Shown: positions 1 through 9,298, counted from the stretch's first letter. The stretch: DNA of 64,000 nt from an uncultured Lachnospiraceae bacterium (GCA_910577835.1 CAJTOU010000016.1:1-64000); one strand, 5' to 3'. The notes: generated by a model from the sequence alone, not told the origin. A program made the numbers and translations.

Positions 1-2
1 AA

Positions 3-1946
3 TTTATAGAAGAAGAGGAAGAACAGGAACTTCCAGAAGAAGAGCTGGAGGAAGAATTGGAAGAGGACCCAGATGTATTATCTGACAAGGAGCTGGAAGA
101 GCTGCTTGAGAAAGATATACTATCAGGAGAAACAGAAAAAGAAGAGTTTGAGGAACAGCAGGCAGAAGAAGAAAACGAAGAGATAATACAAAATACAGAG
201 GAAGCATTTGAACTGGAAGCATTACCAGAAGAAATTCAAAAGGGGCTGGAGGACTTTATTGTAGGGGATGACGCGGAAGTACTGGAAGTTGAACCGGAAT
301 CCGTAGAGATTAAAGAACCAGAAATATCCGAAGAGGTATCAGAGATTGATGAAGCGGCTGTCAGTAAAGAACCGGAAGTGAATCCAGAGGAAGATTTTGA
401 GGAAGTATTCTCGGTAGAGGATTTCTTTAATAGTACAGATGGATATTGTGCTTCTGAAAAACCAACAGAAAATAAGAAGGAATCAGAAATCAGTTCTGAA
501 GAATCTGTGTTCCAAGAAGAACCAGAAAAGTCGGAATCAGAAGATGGTTATCAAGAGCCAATACAAGTTTCTGCTGATGAATCGGAATATGAGTATCAGC
601 CGGAGGAAGAATTAGGCGACCCGGAGGAATATGAAAACCAATATCAGGAATTGAGAGAATCTTCCATTATTGAATCATTATATGGATATCAGCCGGAGGA
701 AGAATTAGGCGACCCGGAGGAATATGAAAATCAGTATCAGGAGTTAAAGGAAACTTCTATTATTGAACCGCAATATGAAAGTTCATATCAGGAATATCAG
801 CCAGATACAGAAAACTTGGAGGATTTTGAAGAGTATGAAAATGAGTATCAGGAATATCAGCCGGAAGTGGAAAAAGTAAAAGAAGAATATGAATATCAGC
901 CAGAGGAGAAATTAGAGACAGAAGAATATAAATATCAGCCGGAATCAGAACCGGAGAAATGCAAACATCAGCCGGAACCGAAAGAAGAATATGAATATCA
1001 ACCGGAACCAGAGGAATATGAGTACCAGCCGGAATCAGAACCAGAGGAATATGAGTATCAGTCGGAATCAGAACCAGAGGAATATGAATATCAGCCACAG
1101 TCGGAAGAATTAGAAGCACCAGAAGAATCAGTCGTAGAACAGCCGGCAGAATATGAATTGCCAGATGACTCAAACGAAAACGGTGGAGATGAGGATGAAG
1201 ATGAAAACGAGGTGCTCACACATGATGAAATTAAAGGTATTATCAAGGACTTTATCGGAAAATATTCTGGTATTCAAGGACTGGATAAGCAGATGTTAAA
1301 AACACTTCAAAATATTATTGTAGATGATAGCTGCAATATTATTATTATGGGTGATGCCAAAAGCGGAAAAACTTCGCTTGGACTGGATATAATTAAAGTA
1401 GTAAATAAAATAAAACGCAATAATAACAGAAGAATTGCGAAAATCAGCGCAGACAAGCTAATTGGAAAGGAGCTTTCCATATATTTTACAAGGCTGAGAG
1501 GAAGCGATATTTATATTGAGAATATCAGTCTGATGGATGACGATACAGTCACAGAGCTTCTTGAGGCTATGAATAAGGATATAGATAACAGAATTGTCGT
1601 GATTGAAGATGAAAAAGCAAATGCGGAAAGGTTCCTTAATAAACATGAGGAAGTCAGAGATTATTTTGCAAATCAGATTGTTGTAAAGCAGAATAAGATT
1701 AAGGACTGGGTAGAGGTTGCAAGAGAATATGCAGAGGAACAGGGCTATAAGATTGATGAAATGGGACTGCTGGCGCTTCATGCAAAAATCGACCAGTTAT
1801 ATGCAATTACTCTTGTAATACAGAAAAATCATGTGGATGCTGTGATTGATAGTGCTATAAAAAAGGCGGGAAAAGGCAGTCTGATTAAAAAAATATTCGG
1901 AAAAAAGAAAGAAAAAATACTGACAGAGGAGCATTTTAGCCTGTAA
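3..1946 (+). CDS. Acidic repeat protein with C-terminal P-loop ATPase-like domain (5' end outside window)
   Basis: The reading frame is open from the first bases, so the true start lies upstream. The visible part is about 648 residues. The first two thirds is extremely Glu-rich, with tandem Tyr-Gln-Pro-Glu repeats, and is probably disordered. The last ~200 residues look folded: a Walker A motif GDAKSGKTSLG is encoded near 1350-1382, followed by a segment (LIGKELSIYFTRL) and helices that loosely recall AAA proteins of the CbxX/CbbX type. No clear Walker B acidic pair is seen, so ATPase activity is uncertain. The C-terminus is Lys-rich (KKIFGKKKEK). An RDD membrane protein follows 32 bp downstream and may be co-transcribed. 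I do not recognise a named family; the function is unknown. Confidence 0.85.
   Translation, partial: FIEEEEEQELPEEELEEELEEDPDVLSDKELEELLEKDILSGETEKEEFEEQQAEEENEEIIQNTEEAFELEALPEEIQKGLEDFIVGDDAEVLEVEPESVEIKEPEISEEVSEIDEAAVSKEPEVNPEEDFEEVFSVEDFFNSTDGYCASEKPTENKKESEISSEESVFQEEPEKSESEDGYQEPIQVSADESEYEYQPEEELGDPEEYENQYQELRESSIIESLYGYQPEEELGDPEEYENQYQELKETSIIEPQYESSYQEYQPDTENLEDFEEYENEYQEYQPEVEKVKEEYEYQPEEKLETEEYKYQPESEPEKCKHQPEPKEEYEYQPEPEEYEYQPESEPEEYEYQSESEPEEYEYQPQSEELEAPEESVVEQPAEYELPDDSNENGGDEDEDENEVLTHDEIKGIIKDFIGKYSGIQGLDKQMLKTLQNIIVDDSCNIIIMGDAKSGKTSLGLDIIKVVNKIKRNNNRRIAKISADKLIGKELSIYFTRLRGSDIYIENISLMDDDTVTELLEAMNKDIDNRIVVIEDEKANAERFLNKHEEVRDYFANQIVVKQNKIKDWVEVAREYAEEQGYKIDEMGLLALHAKIDQLYAITLVIQKNHVDAVIDSAIKKAGKGSLIKKIFGKKKEKILTEEHFSL
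590..1105 (+). repeat. In-frame tandem repeats encoding Tyr-Gln-Pro-Glu units
   Basis: Two nearly identical ~90-bp units (about 592-681 and 682-771) encode YQPEEELGDPEEYENQYQEL and a trailing SSIIE/TSIIE segment. From ~855 onward, shorter units based on EYEYQPE with SEPE or PEPE spacers repeat at least eight times to ~1105. The near-identity of the two long units suggests recent duplication. The tract lies wholly within the acidic protein and keeps its frame. Confidence 0.85.
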
Positions 1947-1978
1947 TGGGAAAAGTATAAGAATGGAGAATTAATTTT

Positions 1979-2620
1979 ATGGAAGAAAAAGAAGCAGGGG
2001 TAAAGCGGATAGTAAACAGAACAAGCGCTCCTATATTAAAACGTATAGCAGCATTTTTAATAGATGCAGTGGCAGCGTTTATTCCGGCACTGGCAATGTA
2101 TATTATATTTACAGGAGGTTATGTAGGCTGGACACCGATTTGGTATGAAAGTCCGGTGATTGCAGCGGCCACAATGATTGATTTGCCTCCACAGGTAAAT
2201 GAAAGCCTGAATACTTTTGACAATGGGGATGGTTCTACACATACAGAATATAATGTATCCTTTTCGGCAACCGTTTGTCGTGTAATATCTGTACTGTCGA
2301 TTGTTTTCTATGTTTTTTATTCAACGTTCTGTGCCTATATTTTTGATGGCCAGACCATTGGAAAAAGGCTGATGGGACTTAGAATCCTGATTCGGGGCCA
2401 GACAGATATGCCAGAGGAGAAAGAAGAGCTAGAGAAATGGAAAAAGAAAAATAACAAGTGCATATTTATAAGAGAAGTATTAGGAAAGGTATTGATAAAT
2501 TCTATCCCCGTCTTTCCAGTTATTTCCTTTTTTACAATGATATTTACAAAGAACAGACTTACGCTGCATGATATGATAGGCGGAACCTGTGTGATGGAAG
2601 AAAAGCTAATAGCAGAATAA
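1979..2620 (+). CDS. RDD family membrane protein
   Basis: The 213-residue protein has the RDD layout: an N-terminal Arg followed by a hydrophobic segment with Asp (KRIAAFLIDAVAAFIPALAM, residues ~21-40), a second membrane segment near 94-117, the GKRLMGLRI signature after it, and a third segment near 168-188 ending in RLTLHDMIGG. RDD proteins are small integral membrane proteins; some have been linked to ion or solute transport, but most are uncharacterised. The ~50 residues between the first two membrane segments would be extracytoplasmic. The ribosome site (GGAG at 1964) is far from the start, so initiation is only moderately supported. It sits between the acidic P-loop gene and tsaC, all on one strand. 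Confidence 0.85.
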   Translation: MEEKEAGVKRIVNRTSAPILKRIAAFLIDAVAAFIPALAMYIIFTGGYVGWTPIWYESPVIAAATMIDLPPQVNESLNTFDNGDGSTHTEYNVSFSATVCRVISVLSIVFYVFYSTFCAYIFDGQTIGKRLMGLRILIRGQTDMPEEKEELEKWKKKNNKCIFIREVLGKVLINSIPVFPVISFFTMIFTKNRLTLHDMIGGTCVMEEKLIAE

Positions 2621-2646
2621 GTAAGGGCTTGCAAAACGGAGCAAAA

Positions 2647-3753
2647 ATGGATATAATATTAAAAGCAGATACAATGTCACAATCGGATACGATATTAAAA
2701 AAGATAGATAAAGATAACCTGACAGAAACAGCCTTTGAGGAGGCAGGAAAAATCCTGAGAAACGGAGGATTGGTAGCATTTCCCACAGAGACGGTGTATG
2801 GTCTTGGAGCAGATGCGTTAAACAGTGAGGCAGCAGCAAAAATCTATGTAGCAAAAGGCAGACCATCAGATAATCCGTTGATTGTCCATATCGCAGAAAA
2901 AGAAGATTTAAAAAGATTGACGACAGATATTTCGCCAGAGGCAGAAGTGTTAATAGAAACATTCTGGCCGGGACCGCTCACTCTGGTTTTTCATAAAAGA
3001 GCGGAGGTTCCCGACGGTACGACAGGAGGTTTGTCCACAGTAGCGGTAAGAATGCCGGCGCATAAAATTGCAAGGGAGCTTATTCGTTCGTCAGGAGTTT
3101 TGATTGCTGCTCCCAGCGCAAATCTTTCAGGACGGCCAAGCCCGACTGCGGCAGAGCATGTCTGGCAGGATATGCAGGGAAGGATTGATATGCTGATTGA
3201 CGGCGGAAAAGTCGGGATAGGAATAGAATCTACGATTGTTGATATGACAGTAAATCCTCCGATGATTTTAAGACCGGGATATATTACAAGGGAAATGCTG
3301 GAAGAGAAAATCGGTCCTGTTGAAGTGGATAAAGCAGCACAGGCAGAAAGGATTTCTGAAATCGGGGGAAATTATAAACCGAAGGCTCCCGGCATGAAAT
3401 ACAGACATTATGCGCCAAGAGCAGATTTTACAATGTTTGAGGGAAGCATGTCAAATGTGGCGGATGCAATTAATAAAAGAAAACAAACCGAAGAAGCTGC
3501 GGGAAAAAAGGTTGGAATTATATGCACTGATGAATCAAGAGATTATTATTTTGGAGAACATGTTGTTTCAATTGGCTCAAGAAAGAATGAAGAAGAGATT
3601 GCAGCAAATGTCTACAAAATTCTGAGAGAGTTTGATGAGACAAATATAGATGTGATTCTTGGAGAAACTGTCAGCAGAGACGGTCTGGGACAGGCGATTA
3701 TGAATCGGCTGATAAAGGCAGCAGGTTATAAACTCATAAATGCTGACAGCTAA
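2647..3753 (+). CDS. tsaC: L-threonylcarbamoyladenylate synthase (TsaC/Sua5)
   Basis: This enzyme makes threonylcarbamoyl-AMP from threonine, bicarbonate and ATP, the first step of t6A37 tRNA modification in the cytoplasm. The YrdC/TsaC domain covers about residues 20-210, with GGLVAFPTETVYGLGADA and the KGRPSDNPLIVHI stretch. The linker APGMKYRHYAPRA and a C-terminal Sua5 domain (to residue 368) make it the long Sua5 form rather than the short TsaC form. I chose ATG 2647, preceded by GGAG at 2638; an in-frame TTG at 2629 has no better site. The stop lies 82 bp before the rpiB start, in the same direction; the pairing of these two genes is common in Clostridia. Confidence 0.95.
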   Translation: MDIILKADTMSQSDTILKKIDKDNLTETAFEEAGKILRNGGLVAFPTETVYGLGADALNSEAAAKIYVAKGRPSDNPLIVHIAEKEDLKRLTTDISPEAEVLIETFWPGPLTLVFHKRAEVPDGTTGGLSTVAVRMPAHKIARELIRSSGVLIAAPSANLSGRPSPTAAEHVWQDMQGRIDMLIDGGKVGIGIESTIVDMTVNPPMILRPGYITREMLEEKIGPVEVDKAAQAERISEIGGNYKPKAPGMKYRHYAPRADFTMFEGSMSNVADAINKRKQTEEAAGKKVGIICTDESRDYYFGEHVVSIGSRKNEEEIAANVYKILREFDETNIDVILGETVSRDGLGQAIMNRLIKAAGYKLINADS

Positions 3754-3835
3754 AGCCGGAGAATATATAGCCGCTCTTTGGGAGGCAGAAGAAAAAAAGA
3801 AAGGATATGCCAGAAAGGCAGAACAGGTGAAAAGA

Positions 3836-4261
3836 ATGATAGCAATAGGCTGTGACCATGGGGGTTTTGAATTAAAACAGGAGATTATGAAACATTTAGA
3901 AGAGCGTGGACTCGAATTTAAGGATTTTGGTACTTATGATACCGCTTCTACGGATTATCCGATTTATGCAAAAAAAGTAGCGCAGGCCGTTACGGAGGGA
4001 GAATGTGAGAAAGGAATCTTAATCTGTGGAACAGGAATCGGAATTTCCATTGCAGCAAATAAAATAAAAGGAATTCGCTGCGCTTTGTGTACAGACTGTT
4101 TTATGGCAGAGGCAACCAGACAGCACAATAATGCAAATGTACTTGCTCTTGGAGGAAGAGTAGTAGGAGCAGGACTTGCACTTAAAATTGTGGATACCTT
4201 TTTAGATACGCCATTTTCAAATGATGAGAGACATATCAGAAGAATCGAAGGGATAGAGTAG
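3836..4261 (+). CDS. rpiB: Ribose-5-phosphate isomerase B (RpiB/LacAB family)
   Basis: RpiB interconverts ribose-5-phosphate and ribulose-5-phosphate in the non-oxidative pentose phosphate pathway; some family members isomerise allose- or galactose-6-phosphate. The 141-residue protein has the family landmarks: MIAIGCDHGG at the N-terminus, ICGTGIGISIAANK with the catalytic Cys, and NNANVLALGGRVVG. An in-frame ATG at 3740 overlaps the tsaC stop and would add 32 residues, but the RpiB fold begins at ATG 3836, which has AGGTGA five bases upstream, so the shorter start is used. It is followed 7 bp later by the dCMP deaminase gene. Confidence 0.93.
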   Translation: MIAIGCDHGGFELKQEIMKHLEERGLEFKDFGTYDTASTDYPIYAKKVAQAVTEGECEKGILICGTGIGISIAANKIKGIRCALCTDCFMAEATRQHNNANVLALGGRVVGAGLALKIVDTFLDTPFSNDERHIRRIEGIE

Positions 4262-4268
4262 AACAGCT

Positions 4269-4760
4269 ATGAATAATGAAAAACGAAAAGATTATATTTC
4301 GTGGGACCAGTATTTTATGGGAGTAGCCGCATTGTCGGCAATGCGTTCTAAGGACCCGAATACTCAGGTGGGAGCATGCATTGTAAGTCCGGATAATAAA
4401 ATTTTATCTATGGGATATAACGGATTTCCGGTAGGCTGTTCAGATGATGAATTTCCATGGGGCAGAGATGGAAAGGGATATGAGGACAGCAAATATTTTT
4501 ATTCTACCCACAGTGAACTGAATGCAATTTTAAATTACCGGGGCGGAAGCCTTGAAGGCTGTAAAATATATGTGACTCTGTTTCCATGCAATGAATGTGC
4601 CAAGGCGATTATTCAATGCGGAATACGAGAGGTAGTATATGCCGAAGATAAGTATGCAGATTCGGAAAATATTAGAGCATCCAAAAGAATGTTTGATGCC
4701 GTTCATGTAAAGTATACAAAATATCAGACTACGGATAAAAAAATAGAGCTGTTACTGTAA
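4269..4760 (+). CDS. comEB: Deoxycytidylate (dCMP) deaminase
   Basis: This enzyme deaminates dCMP to dUMP, supplying thymidylate synthesis. The 163-residue protein carries the zinc-dependent deaminase signature: DPNTQVGACIV near the N-terminus, THSELNAIL (zinc His plus the proton-shuttle Glu) and PCNECAKAI with the two zinc Cys residues. It closely resembles ComEB-type dCMP deaminases in length and motif order. It is the last gene of the plus-strand set that includes tsaC and rpiB, and a repeat with terminator features follows about 40 bp downstream. Confidence 0.93.
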   Translation: MNNEKRKDYISWDQYFMGVAALSAMRSKDPNTQVGACIVSPDNKILSMGYNGFPVGCSDDEFPWGRDGKGYEDSKYFYSTHSELNAILNYRGGSLEGCKIYVTLFPCNECAKAIIQCGIREVVYAEDKYADSENIRASKRMFDAVHVKYTKYQTTDKKIELLL

Positions 4761-4801
4761 GAAAAAAGCAGTTGAGGAGTAATTTTTTGTAAAATAAAAA
4801 A

Positions 4802-4890
4802 GGACTGTTGCACTAAGAGAAAGCAGTACAGGATATAGTATTTTTATGGATACTATATTTTGGATGTGTTCTTCTTAATGCGACAGTTTC
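4802..4890 (+). repeat. Dispersed ~90-bp inverted-repeat element, terminator-like (copy A)
   Basis: The outer arms ACTGTTGCACTAAGAGAAAG and the reverse of CTTCTTAATGCGACAGT pair imperfectly. An inner pair, ATATAGTA with TACTATAT, closes a small loop, and a T-rich run follows. It lies just after the dCMP deaminase gene. A second copy with the same plan and shared sequence (including TGGATACTATATTTTG) is at 16455-16556. It probably terminates plus-strand transcription. Confidence 0.75.
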
Positions 4891-5007
4891 TTTTTGTTTT
4901 ACAGAAAATTATTCTGTATTTCCTGTGACACTGCTGTTTACAGAGTACTATTGTTAAATAAAGTGCAAGGCAAGTTTTTGTAAATATAAAGTGCCGCAGA
5001 CATTTTA

Positions 5008-5316
5008 TTAAAATTCTCTTTTTCTCATACGCCGGTGAATAAATTCGTTAATGGTCATTACGGCTATCAGTTCATATAAATAAGAGTTCGTCTGGCCGGA
5101 AGAAGGAATGGAAGATAAAACTCTGGTGTAAATATCTCCAACAAATTTTAGAACAAGTTCTCTGTCAGGATATTCATCAAACATAAAGCTCCTCTCATAT
5201 TCCAGCTTATCTGCCGCATCGGAAATATGTTCATAAAGCAAAGTTACTGACTGAGGATACATGGTTTTTAAAAATGCTGCGTCAGGATAGGATTTTTCAC
5301 AGGGATAAAGGCTCAT
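5008..5316 (-). CDS. Small protein of unknown function
   Basis: A 102-residue soluble protein beginning MSLYPCEKSYPDAAF, rich in Tyr, Leu and charged residues, mostly helical by composition, with no membrane segment or signal peptide. The C-terminus is basic (HRRMRKREF). I do not recognise a family. No strong ribosome site is visible upstream of the ATG. The next minus-strand gene upstream (YwmB-like) ends 93 bp away, so the two could share a transcript. The uninterrupted frame and protein-like composition support a real gene. Confidence 0.65.
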   Translation of the reverse strand: MSLYPCEKSYPDAAFLKTMYPQSVTLLYEHISDAADKLEYERSFMFDEYPDRELVLKFVGDIYTRVLSSIPSSGQTNSYLYELIAVMTINEFIHRRMRKREF

Positions 5317-5409
5317 TCTATTCCTCGTATTATTTACTGTGTTTATTTTATATATATTTTAAAAAATAAAAAATATTACAGAAATGAAAGAAAAAGTGAA
5401 TAGCATATT

Positions 5410-6174
5410 TTAATAATCCTGATTTAAAAATGGTGTGGCCATATAAACCTCAGTCACGTTTTTCTGCTCATTATAGGTAATGGCGACATTCAAATTTGTT
5501 TTCATGCTTCCGCGCAGAACATAGTCATCAATCTTGTCTGTATAGGCATAGACTGTAAAAAGATTATTGCTGCGGCTTTCTGTTACAATTTTTCCACCGG
5601 AGCTTTCTATGATTTTATCTGCAATCATATTTTTTTGAGACATGGACAGAGAACCGGCAATATCTCCTTTGAGGTGAATAGAGATATCAGGATTGATACC
5701 TGCGTTTTCAAAGGCGTTTTTCAGTTTATCTTTATAAAAAAAGGCATTTTCCAGTGAATGGTCAAATTCCATCACAGCGCTGACTGTATGTTTCAGGCTG
5801 ATTTCATCAGGAGAAACGACGGTTTCCACGGTGATTAATTTCAGTACCGTCTGAGCATTGTCTCCAGTGCGCGCGAGCGATGAGGTAGTGACACCGTCTT
5901 TTGTTTCAGAATCATATACCAGAGAATTGCTGATATCAAGGCTGTGAGCGATATCAAGAAGAAGTGCTTCCCTCTCTGATTCAGGAATATACTGACTGCC
6001 ATAGGTGCCGACAGCGCTGATAGTGCTGATAGTATCAAAAAAATCATTATCGGCAAAAGCGGTAACAATCGCTTCTTCATCGCTCTGTGTCGTAAAGCCT
6101 GTGCTGAGAAGCTGAATAAATGCAATTAGCCATAAGGCAGCACCTGTATACAGGATAGTTTTTCTTACTTTCAT
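5410..6174 (-). CDS. YwmB-like secreted or membrane-anchored protein
   Basis: A 254-residue protein with an N-terminal signal or anchor segment (KTILYTGAALWLIAFIQLL) and an extracytoplasmic remainder. Size, the N-terminal anchor and the alternation of short strands and helices resemble the YwmB family (sometimes called TATA-box-binding-protein-like), found near cell-wall and sporulation genes in Firmicutes; its function is not known. ATG 6174 is chosen because AAAGGAG lies just upstream on the minus strand; an in-frame TTG at 6192 overlaps that site. The family call is from general resemblance only. Confidence 0.6.
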   Translation of the reverse strand: MKVRKTILYTGAALWLIAFIQLLSTGFTTQSDEEAIVTAFADNDFFDTISTISAVGTYGSQYIPESEREALLLDIAHSLDISNSLVYDSETKDGVTTSSLARTGDNAQTVLKLITVETVVSPDEISLKHTVSAVMEFDHSLENAFFYKDKLKNAFENAGINPDISIHLKGDIAGSLSMSQKNMIADKIIESSGGKIVTESRSNNLFTVYAYTDKIDDYVLRGSMKTNLNVAITYNEQKNVTEVYMATPFLNQDY

Positions 6175-6274
6175 AAAAGAGCTCCTTTCCAAAACTGTTT
6201 TTCAGATTATTCCCTTTAAATTTTATTTTATTCAGCAGAAAATTTTATAAAATATCTGTTGTCCCCGAAATAAA

Positions 6275-6369
6275 TATGATATAATGTCATTAAACAGGGT
6301 TTGATGACCTATTCATTATGGTATAATGTCATTAAACGAAGCAAAGCGTAGTTTGATGACCTATTCATT
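6275..6369 (+). repeat. Two tandem REP-like hairpin units
   Basis: Two units of the form TATGRTATAATGTCATTAAAC - spacer - TTTGATGACCTATTCAT occur in tandem. The hairpins are at 6286-6308 (short spacer AGGG) and 6328-6360 (spacer GAAGCAAAGCGTA). The arms GTCATTAAAC and GTTTGATGAC pair. Each unit starts with TATAAT, so the array may also supply a -10 box to the gene starting at 6421. Two further copies in the opposite orientation lie at 13348-13449. Confidence 0.8.
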
Positions 6370-6420
6370 ATGATATACTGTGTTATCAGAAAACAATCTA
6401 TTATAAGGGGCTTATCATAA

Positions 6421-8955
6421 ATGAAAGTAATAAAATCAACCATATTAAAATTAATTTTTCTGCTTTTTATATTTATAGGAACCATTGTTTCCTACTTTAT
6501 CATCACTTATGAGGAGACAAAGGACCCGACAGAAAGTATCAGCACCGCAACACTTCCCGTTGTTATTATGAAATATCAGGATAAGGAAATCAATATTCTT
6601 CATGGTTATACGATAGCCATGAAGGGACAGTATATGCGTACTGCTATTACACCGTATGGCGATGACGGAAAAATAGAACTGCATATAGAAAGATATGAAA
6701 ATGTAATTGCTGGTATTTCCTATGAAATAAGAAGTGCAGATACAAAACGCCTTATTGTTGCAGAAGAGGTAAAAGAATGGGTATCTGACGGGAATGATAT
6801 GTATCTGACAATTCAAACTTCAAGTATTATGCAGAAAGAAGAAGAATATCTTCTTATAATCAAACTTGTCACAGAGACACATGGAAACGTTTACTATTAT
6901 GTAAATCTCAAAAATCCCGCTGAACATGATATCGAAAATCAACTGGCATTTGTATCTGATTTCAGCAGACTTGCCATAAAAAAAGAGGCATCTGAAAAAT
7001 ACAGAAATTATCTGGAATATGACCCAAAGGCGGACAGTACTAGTCTTGCCTATGTAGATATTAAATCCAGTTATGATAATATAGATTGGGGAAATCTTAA
7101 GGTGACAAGAGAAACAGAACCGATAGTTACCATAAAGGAAATTTTGGGGAAGATTGGATGTTATGAGTTAGAATATAAAGTTATGGCAGATGATGAATAT
7201 GGAAACCGGCAGTATTATAATGTAACAGAATATTTTCGGCTCAGAACAAACTATGATGTGATGTACCTTGATGTATATGAACGTCATGCAAATCAGATTT
7301 TTGACCCGGATACACATACCATATCATCTTCCAGAATAAATCTCGGACTTGATGATGACCTCGATGTGCATTATAAGACAAATCCGACAGCTTCCTTTGT
7401 AGCATTTGTAAAGGAGGGAAGCATGTTTCTTCTGGATATGGAAGAAAACAAAATGACCGAGATTTTCTCCTTTGAAAAGCTGAATGAGGAAGATGTTCGT
7501 ATCGAGAATAACAATTTTGATATTGAAATTCTGTCTGTGGATTCAAAAGGTAATACCATGTTTCTTGTATATGGATATATGGCGAAGGGAGCGCATGAAG
7601 GACAGGTAGGAGTGGCATTGTATATCTGTGAGTACGAGGATAATTCGGTAACAGAGCTTGTATTTGTACCGTCAGACAAGCCGTTTCATATATTTAAGGA
7701 CAGTGTGGGTAAATTTGCATATATGGCAGATGAAAATCTGCTTTATTTTATGGTGGGAAACAGTATTTATACCGTGACTATGGACAGCAATGAATATATG
7801 CAGCTTGTAACAGGTCTTACTGCGGGAAATTATATTATAAATGAATCTAATAATATTCTGGCATGGCATGAAAATGCCAGTGTATACAATGCAGACAGCA
7901 TCCGGATTATTGATGTGGATGCTGAAAGAGACTATGTGCTTACAGCCGATGAGGGTGATAAAATAAAGGTAATTGGCTTTATAGGAAATGACCTGATTTA
8001 TGGGACTGCTCATACAGAGGATATCTATCAGGATGCTCAGGGTGAAACTGTATTTCCAATGTATAAGGTAAATGTAGTTTTATATAATGAGAAGAACAAA
8101 GAAAAGAAGAAAGAGAAAGAAAGCGAGGATAAAAAAGAAGAAGAACAGGAAGAGGAGGAAGAACAGATAGAAACCTACCAGAAGGAAAATATATATGTAA
8201 CAGATGTTTCAATTAAAGAAAATGTTATGACATTTGCAAGAAAAGTGAAAAATGCGGATGGAAGCTTTACAGATACCTCAGAGGATAAATATGTAAATAG
8301 AAAAGGAGAGGATAAAAATCTAGTGACTCTTTCGCGTATCACTACGGATTTAAAGAAAACAGAACTTACGCTTGGTCTTGCCTATACTATTACTTCAGAC
8401 AATAAGTTTCAGTCTGTTTCAACGGAGAAGATAGAATTTGTCAGTGCAAATACATTGGACCTTGAGCAGTCGGAATATGTAACTGACAAATATTATGTGT
8501 ATGGTTCAAAAGGCCTTATGGGAATTTACAGCAGAGCCACCGATGCTGTGACATATGCAGATTCCTTGTTTGGAACAGTAGTGGAGGACAGTGGGGAATT
8601 GCTCTGGGGAAGAATTATTAAACCAGAGCTGGCCAAGCTCAGTGATACGAGTGCTTTGGTCTCAAAGGGATATACTTCACTGGAAATGGTTATGGAGGAT
8701 GCAGACTACGAGGCAGTTGATATTTCAGGAGTTGATATTTCTGCTTTACTGTATTTCGGCGCATATGATATACCTGTAATTACCTATCTGAATGATTATG
8801 GATGTGTGATATTGTCTGCATATTCGGGATATAAGGGGAATATTGATACACTGGCATTTACCGTATGTCAGAGTGGAGAGATTATAAAAATGTCTTATCA
8901 GGAGGCAAAGAACGCATTGGAGGCAGCAGGTGCACGTTATCTGGCAGTAAAGTAA
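6421..8955 (+). CDS. Large membrane-anchored extracytoplasmic protein, unknown function
   Basis: An 844-residue protein with one N-terminal hydrophobic segment (residues ~9-29, LKLIFLLFIFIGTIVSYFII) and a long region expected outside the membrane. The middle has repeated strand-rich stretches with DxDG-like turns that recall a beta-propeller, but I cannot assign a family. A very charged Lys/Glu tract at about residues 558-585 (EKKKEKESEDKKEEEQ) interrupts it and looks like a flexible linker. It starts at ATG 6421, 17 bp after AAGGGG. A strong terminator follows the stop, so it is probably transcribed alone, possibly from the TATAAT boxes of the upstream repeats. Confidence 0.85.
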   Translation: MKVIKSTILKLIFLLFIFIGTIVSYFIITYEETKDPTESISTATLPVVIMKYQDKEINILHGYTIAMKGQYMRTAITPYGDDGKIELHIERYENVIAGISYEIRSADTKRLIVAEEVKEWVSDGNDMYLTIQTSSIMQKEEEYLLIIKLVTETHGNVYYYVNLKNPAEHDIENQLAFVSDFSRLAIKKEASEKYRNYLEYDPKADSTSLAYVDIKSSYDNIDWGNLKVTRETEPIVTIKEILGKIGCYELEYKVMADDEYGNRQYYNVTEYFRLRTNYDVMYLDVYERHANQIFDPDTHTISSSRINLGLDDDLDVHYKTNPTASFVAFVKEGSMFLLDMEENKMTEIFSFEKLNEEDVRIENNNFDIEILSVDSKGNTMFLVYGYMAKGAHEGQVGVALYICEYEDNSVTELVFVPSDKPFHIFKDSVGKFAYMADENLLYFMVGNSIYTVTMDSNEYMQLVTGLTAGNYIINESNNILAWHENASVYNADSIRIIDVDAERDYVLTADEGDKIKVIGFIGNDLIYGTAHTEDIYQDAQGETVFPMYKVNVVLYNEKNKEKKKEKESEDKKEEEQEEEEEQIETYQKENIYVTDVSIKENVMTFARKVKNADGSFTDTSEDKYVNRKGEDKNLVTLSRITTDLKKTELTLGLAYTITSDNKFQSVSTEKIEFVSANTLDLEQSEYVTDKYYVYGSKGLMGIYSRATDAVTYADSLFGTVVEDSGELLWGRIIKPELAKLSDTSALVSKGYTSLEMVMEDADYEAVDISGVDISALLYFGAYDIPVITYLNDYGCVILSAYSGYKGNIDTLAFTVCQSGEIIKMSYQEAKNALEAAGARYLAVK

Positions 8956-8960
8956 AAGAA

Positions 8961-9010
8961 TTGAGGCATTACAGAAGATTTTAAAACATTTCTGTAATGC
9001 CTCAATTTTT
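8961..9010 (+). terminator. Rho-independent terminator
   Basis: Perfect 16-bp arms TTGAGGCATTACAGAA and TTCTGTAATGCCTCAA enclose a 13-base loop and are followed by TTTTTG. It ends the transcript of the 844-residue protein gene; A-richness on the other side is limited, so it mainly serves the plus strand. Confidence 0.92.
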
Positions 9011-9091
9011 GTGTTATAGGATGTTCGATTTTCCTGTAACGTTGCTCTTATAGAATGGTTCAATCAATGCTTACGTTGATTGTCTGGATTA

Positions 9092-9298
9092 TTATGCTTT
9101 TTCTGTAAGATAATTGTTCAGCTTTGCCTCTACTTCATCAGGGTCCAGTCCATGAACGAAGCATGCTTCCTCCAGTGATTCTCCCTGTGCAGATGGACAG
9201 CCGACACAATGCATACCAGCTTCCATAAGAACCGGTATCAACTCTGTATCTACATCAATAATATCTGCAATAATCATGTCTTTAGTTATCTGTGCCAT
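9092..9298 (-). CDS. DUF1858 domain protein (hybrid-cluster-protein-associated disulfide type)
   Basis: The 68-residue protein matches the DUF1858 pattern: ITKDMIIADIIDVDTELIPV, then GMHCVGCPSAQGESLEEA with a CxxC pair. Such domains are found alone or next to redox proteins and are thought to have a redox role; the exact role is unknown. AGGAGG lies just upstream of the ATG. The start overlaps the last 17 bases of mecA, so the two minus-strand genes are likely translationally coupled. Confidence 0.88.
   Translation of the reverse strand: MAQITKDMIIADIIDVDTELIPVLMEAGMHCVGCPSAQGESLEEACFVHGLDPDEVEAKLNNYLTEKA

Noticed and set aside
760..1173. Minus-strand frame opposite the acidic repeats
   Set aside because: It is a mirror of the Glu-rich repeat codons, gives a Leu/Pro/Ile-rich low-complexity product and has no ribosome site.
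3740..3835. N-terminal extension of RpiB from ATG 3740
   Set aside because: RpiB proteins start at the MIAIGCDHGG segment, and ATG 3836 has its own AGGTGA site; the extension overlaps tsaC.
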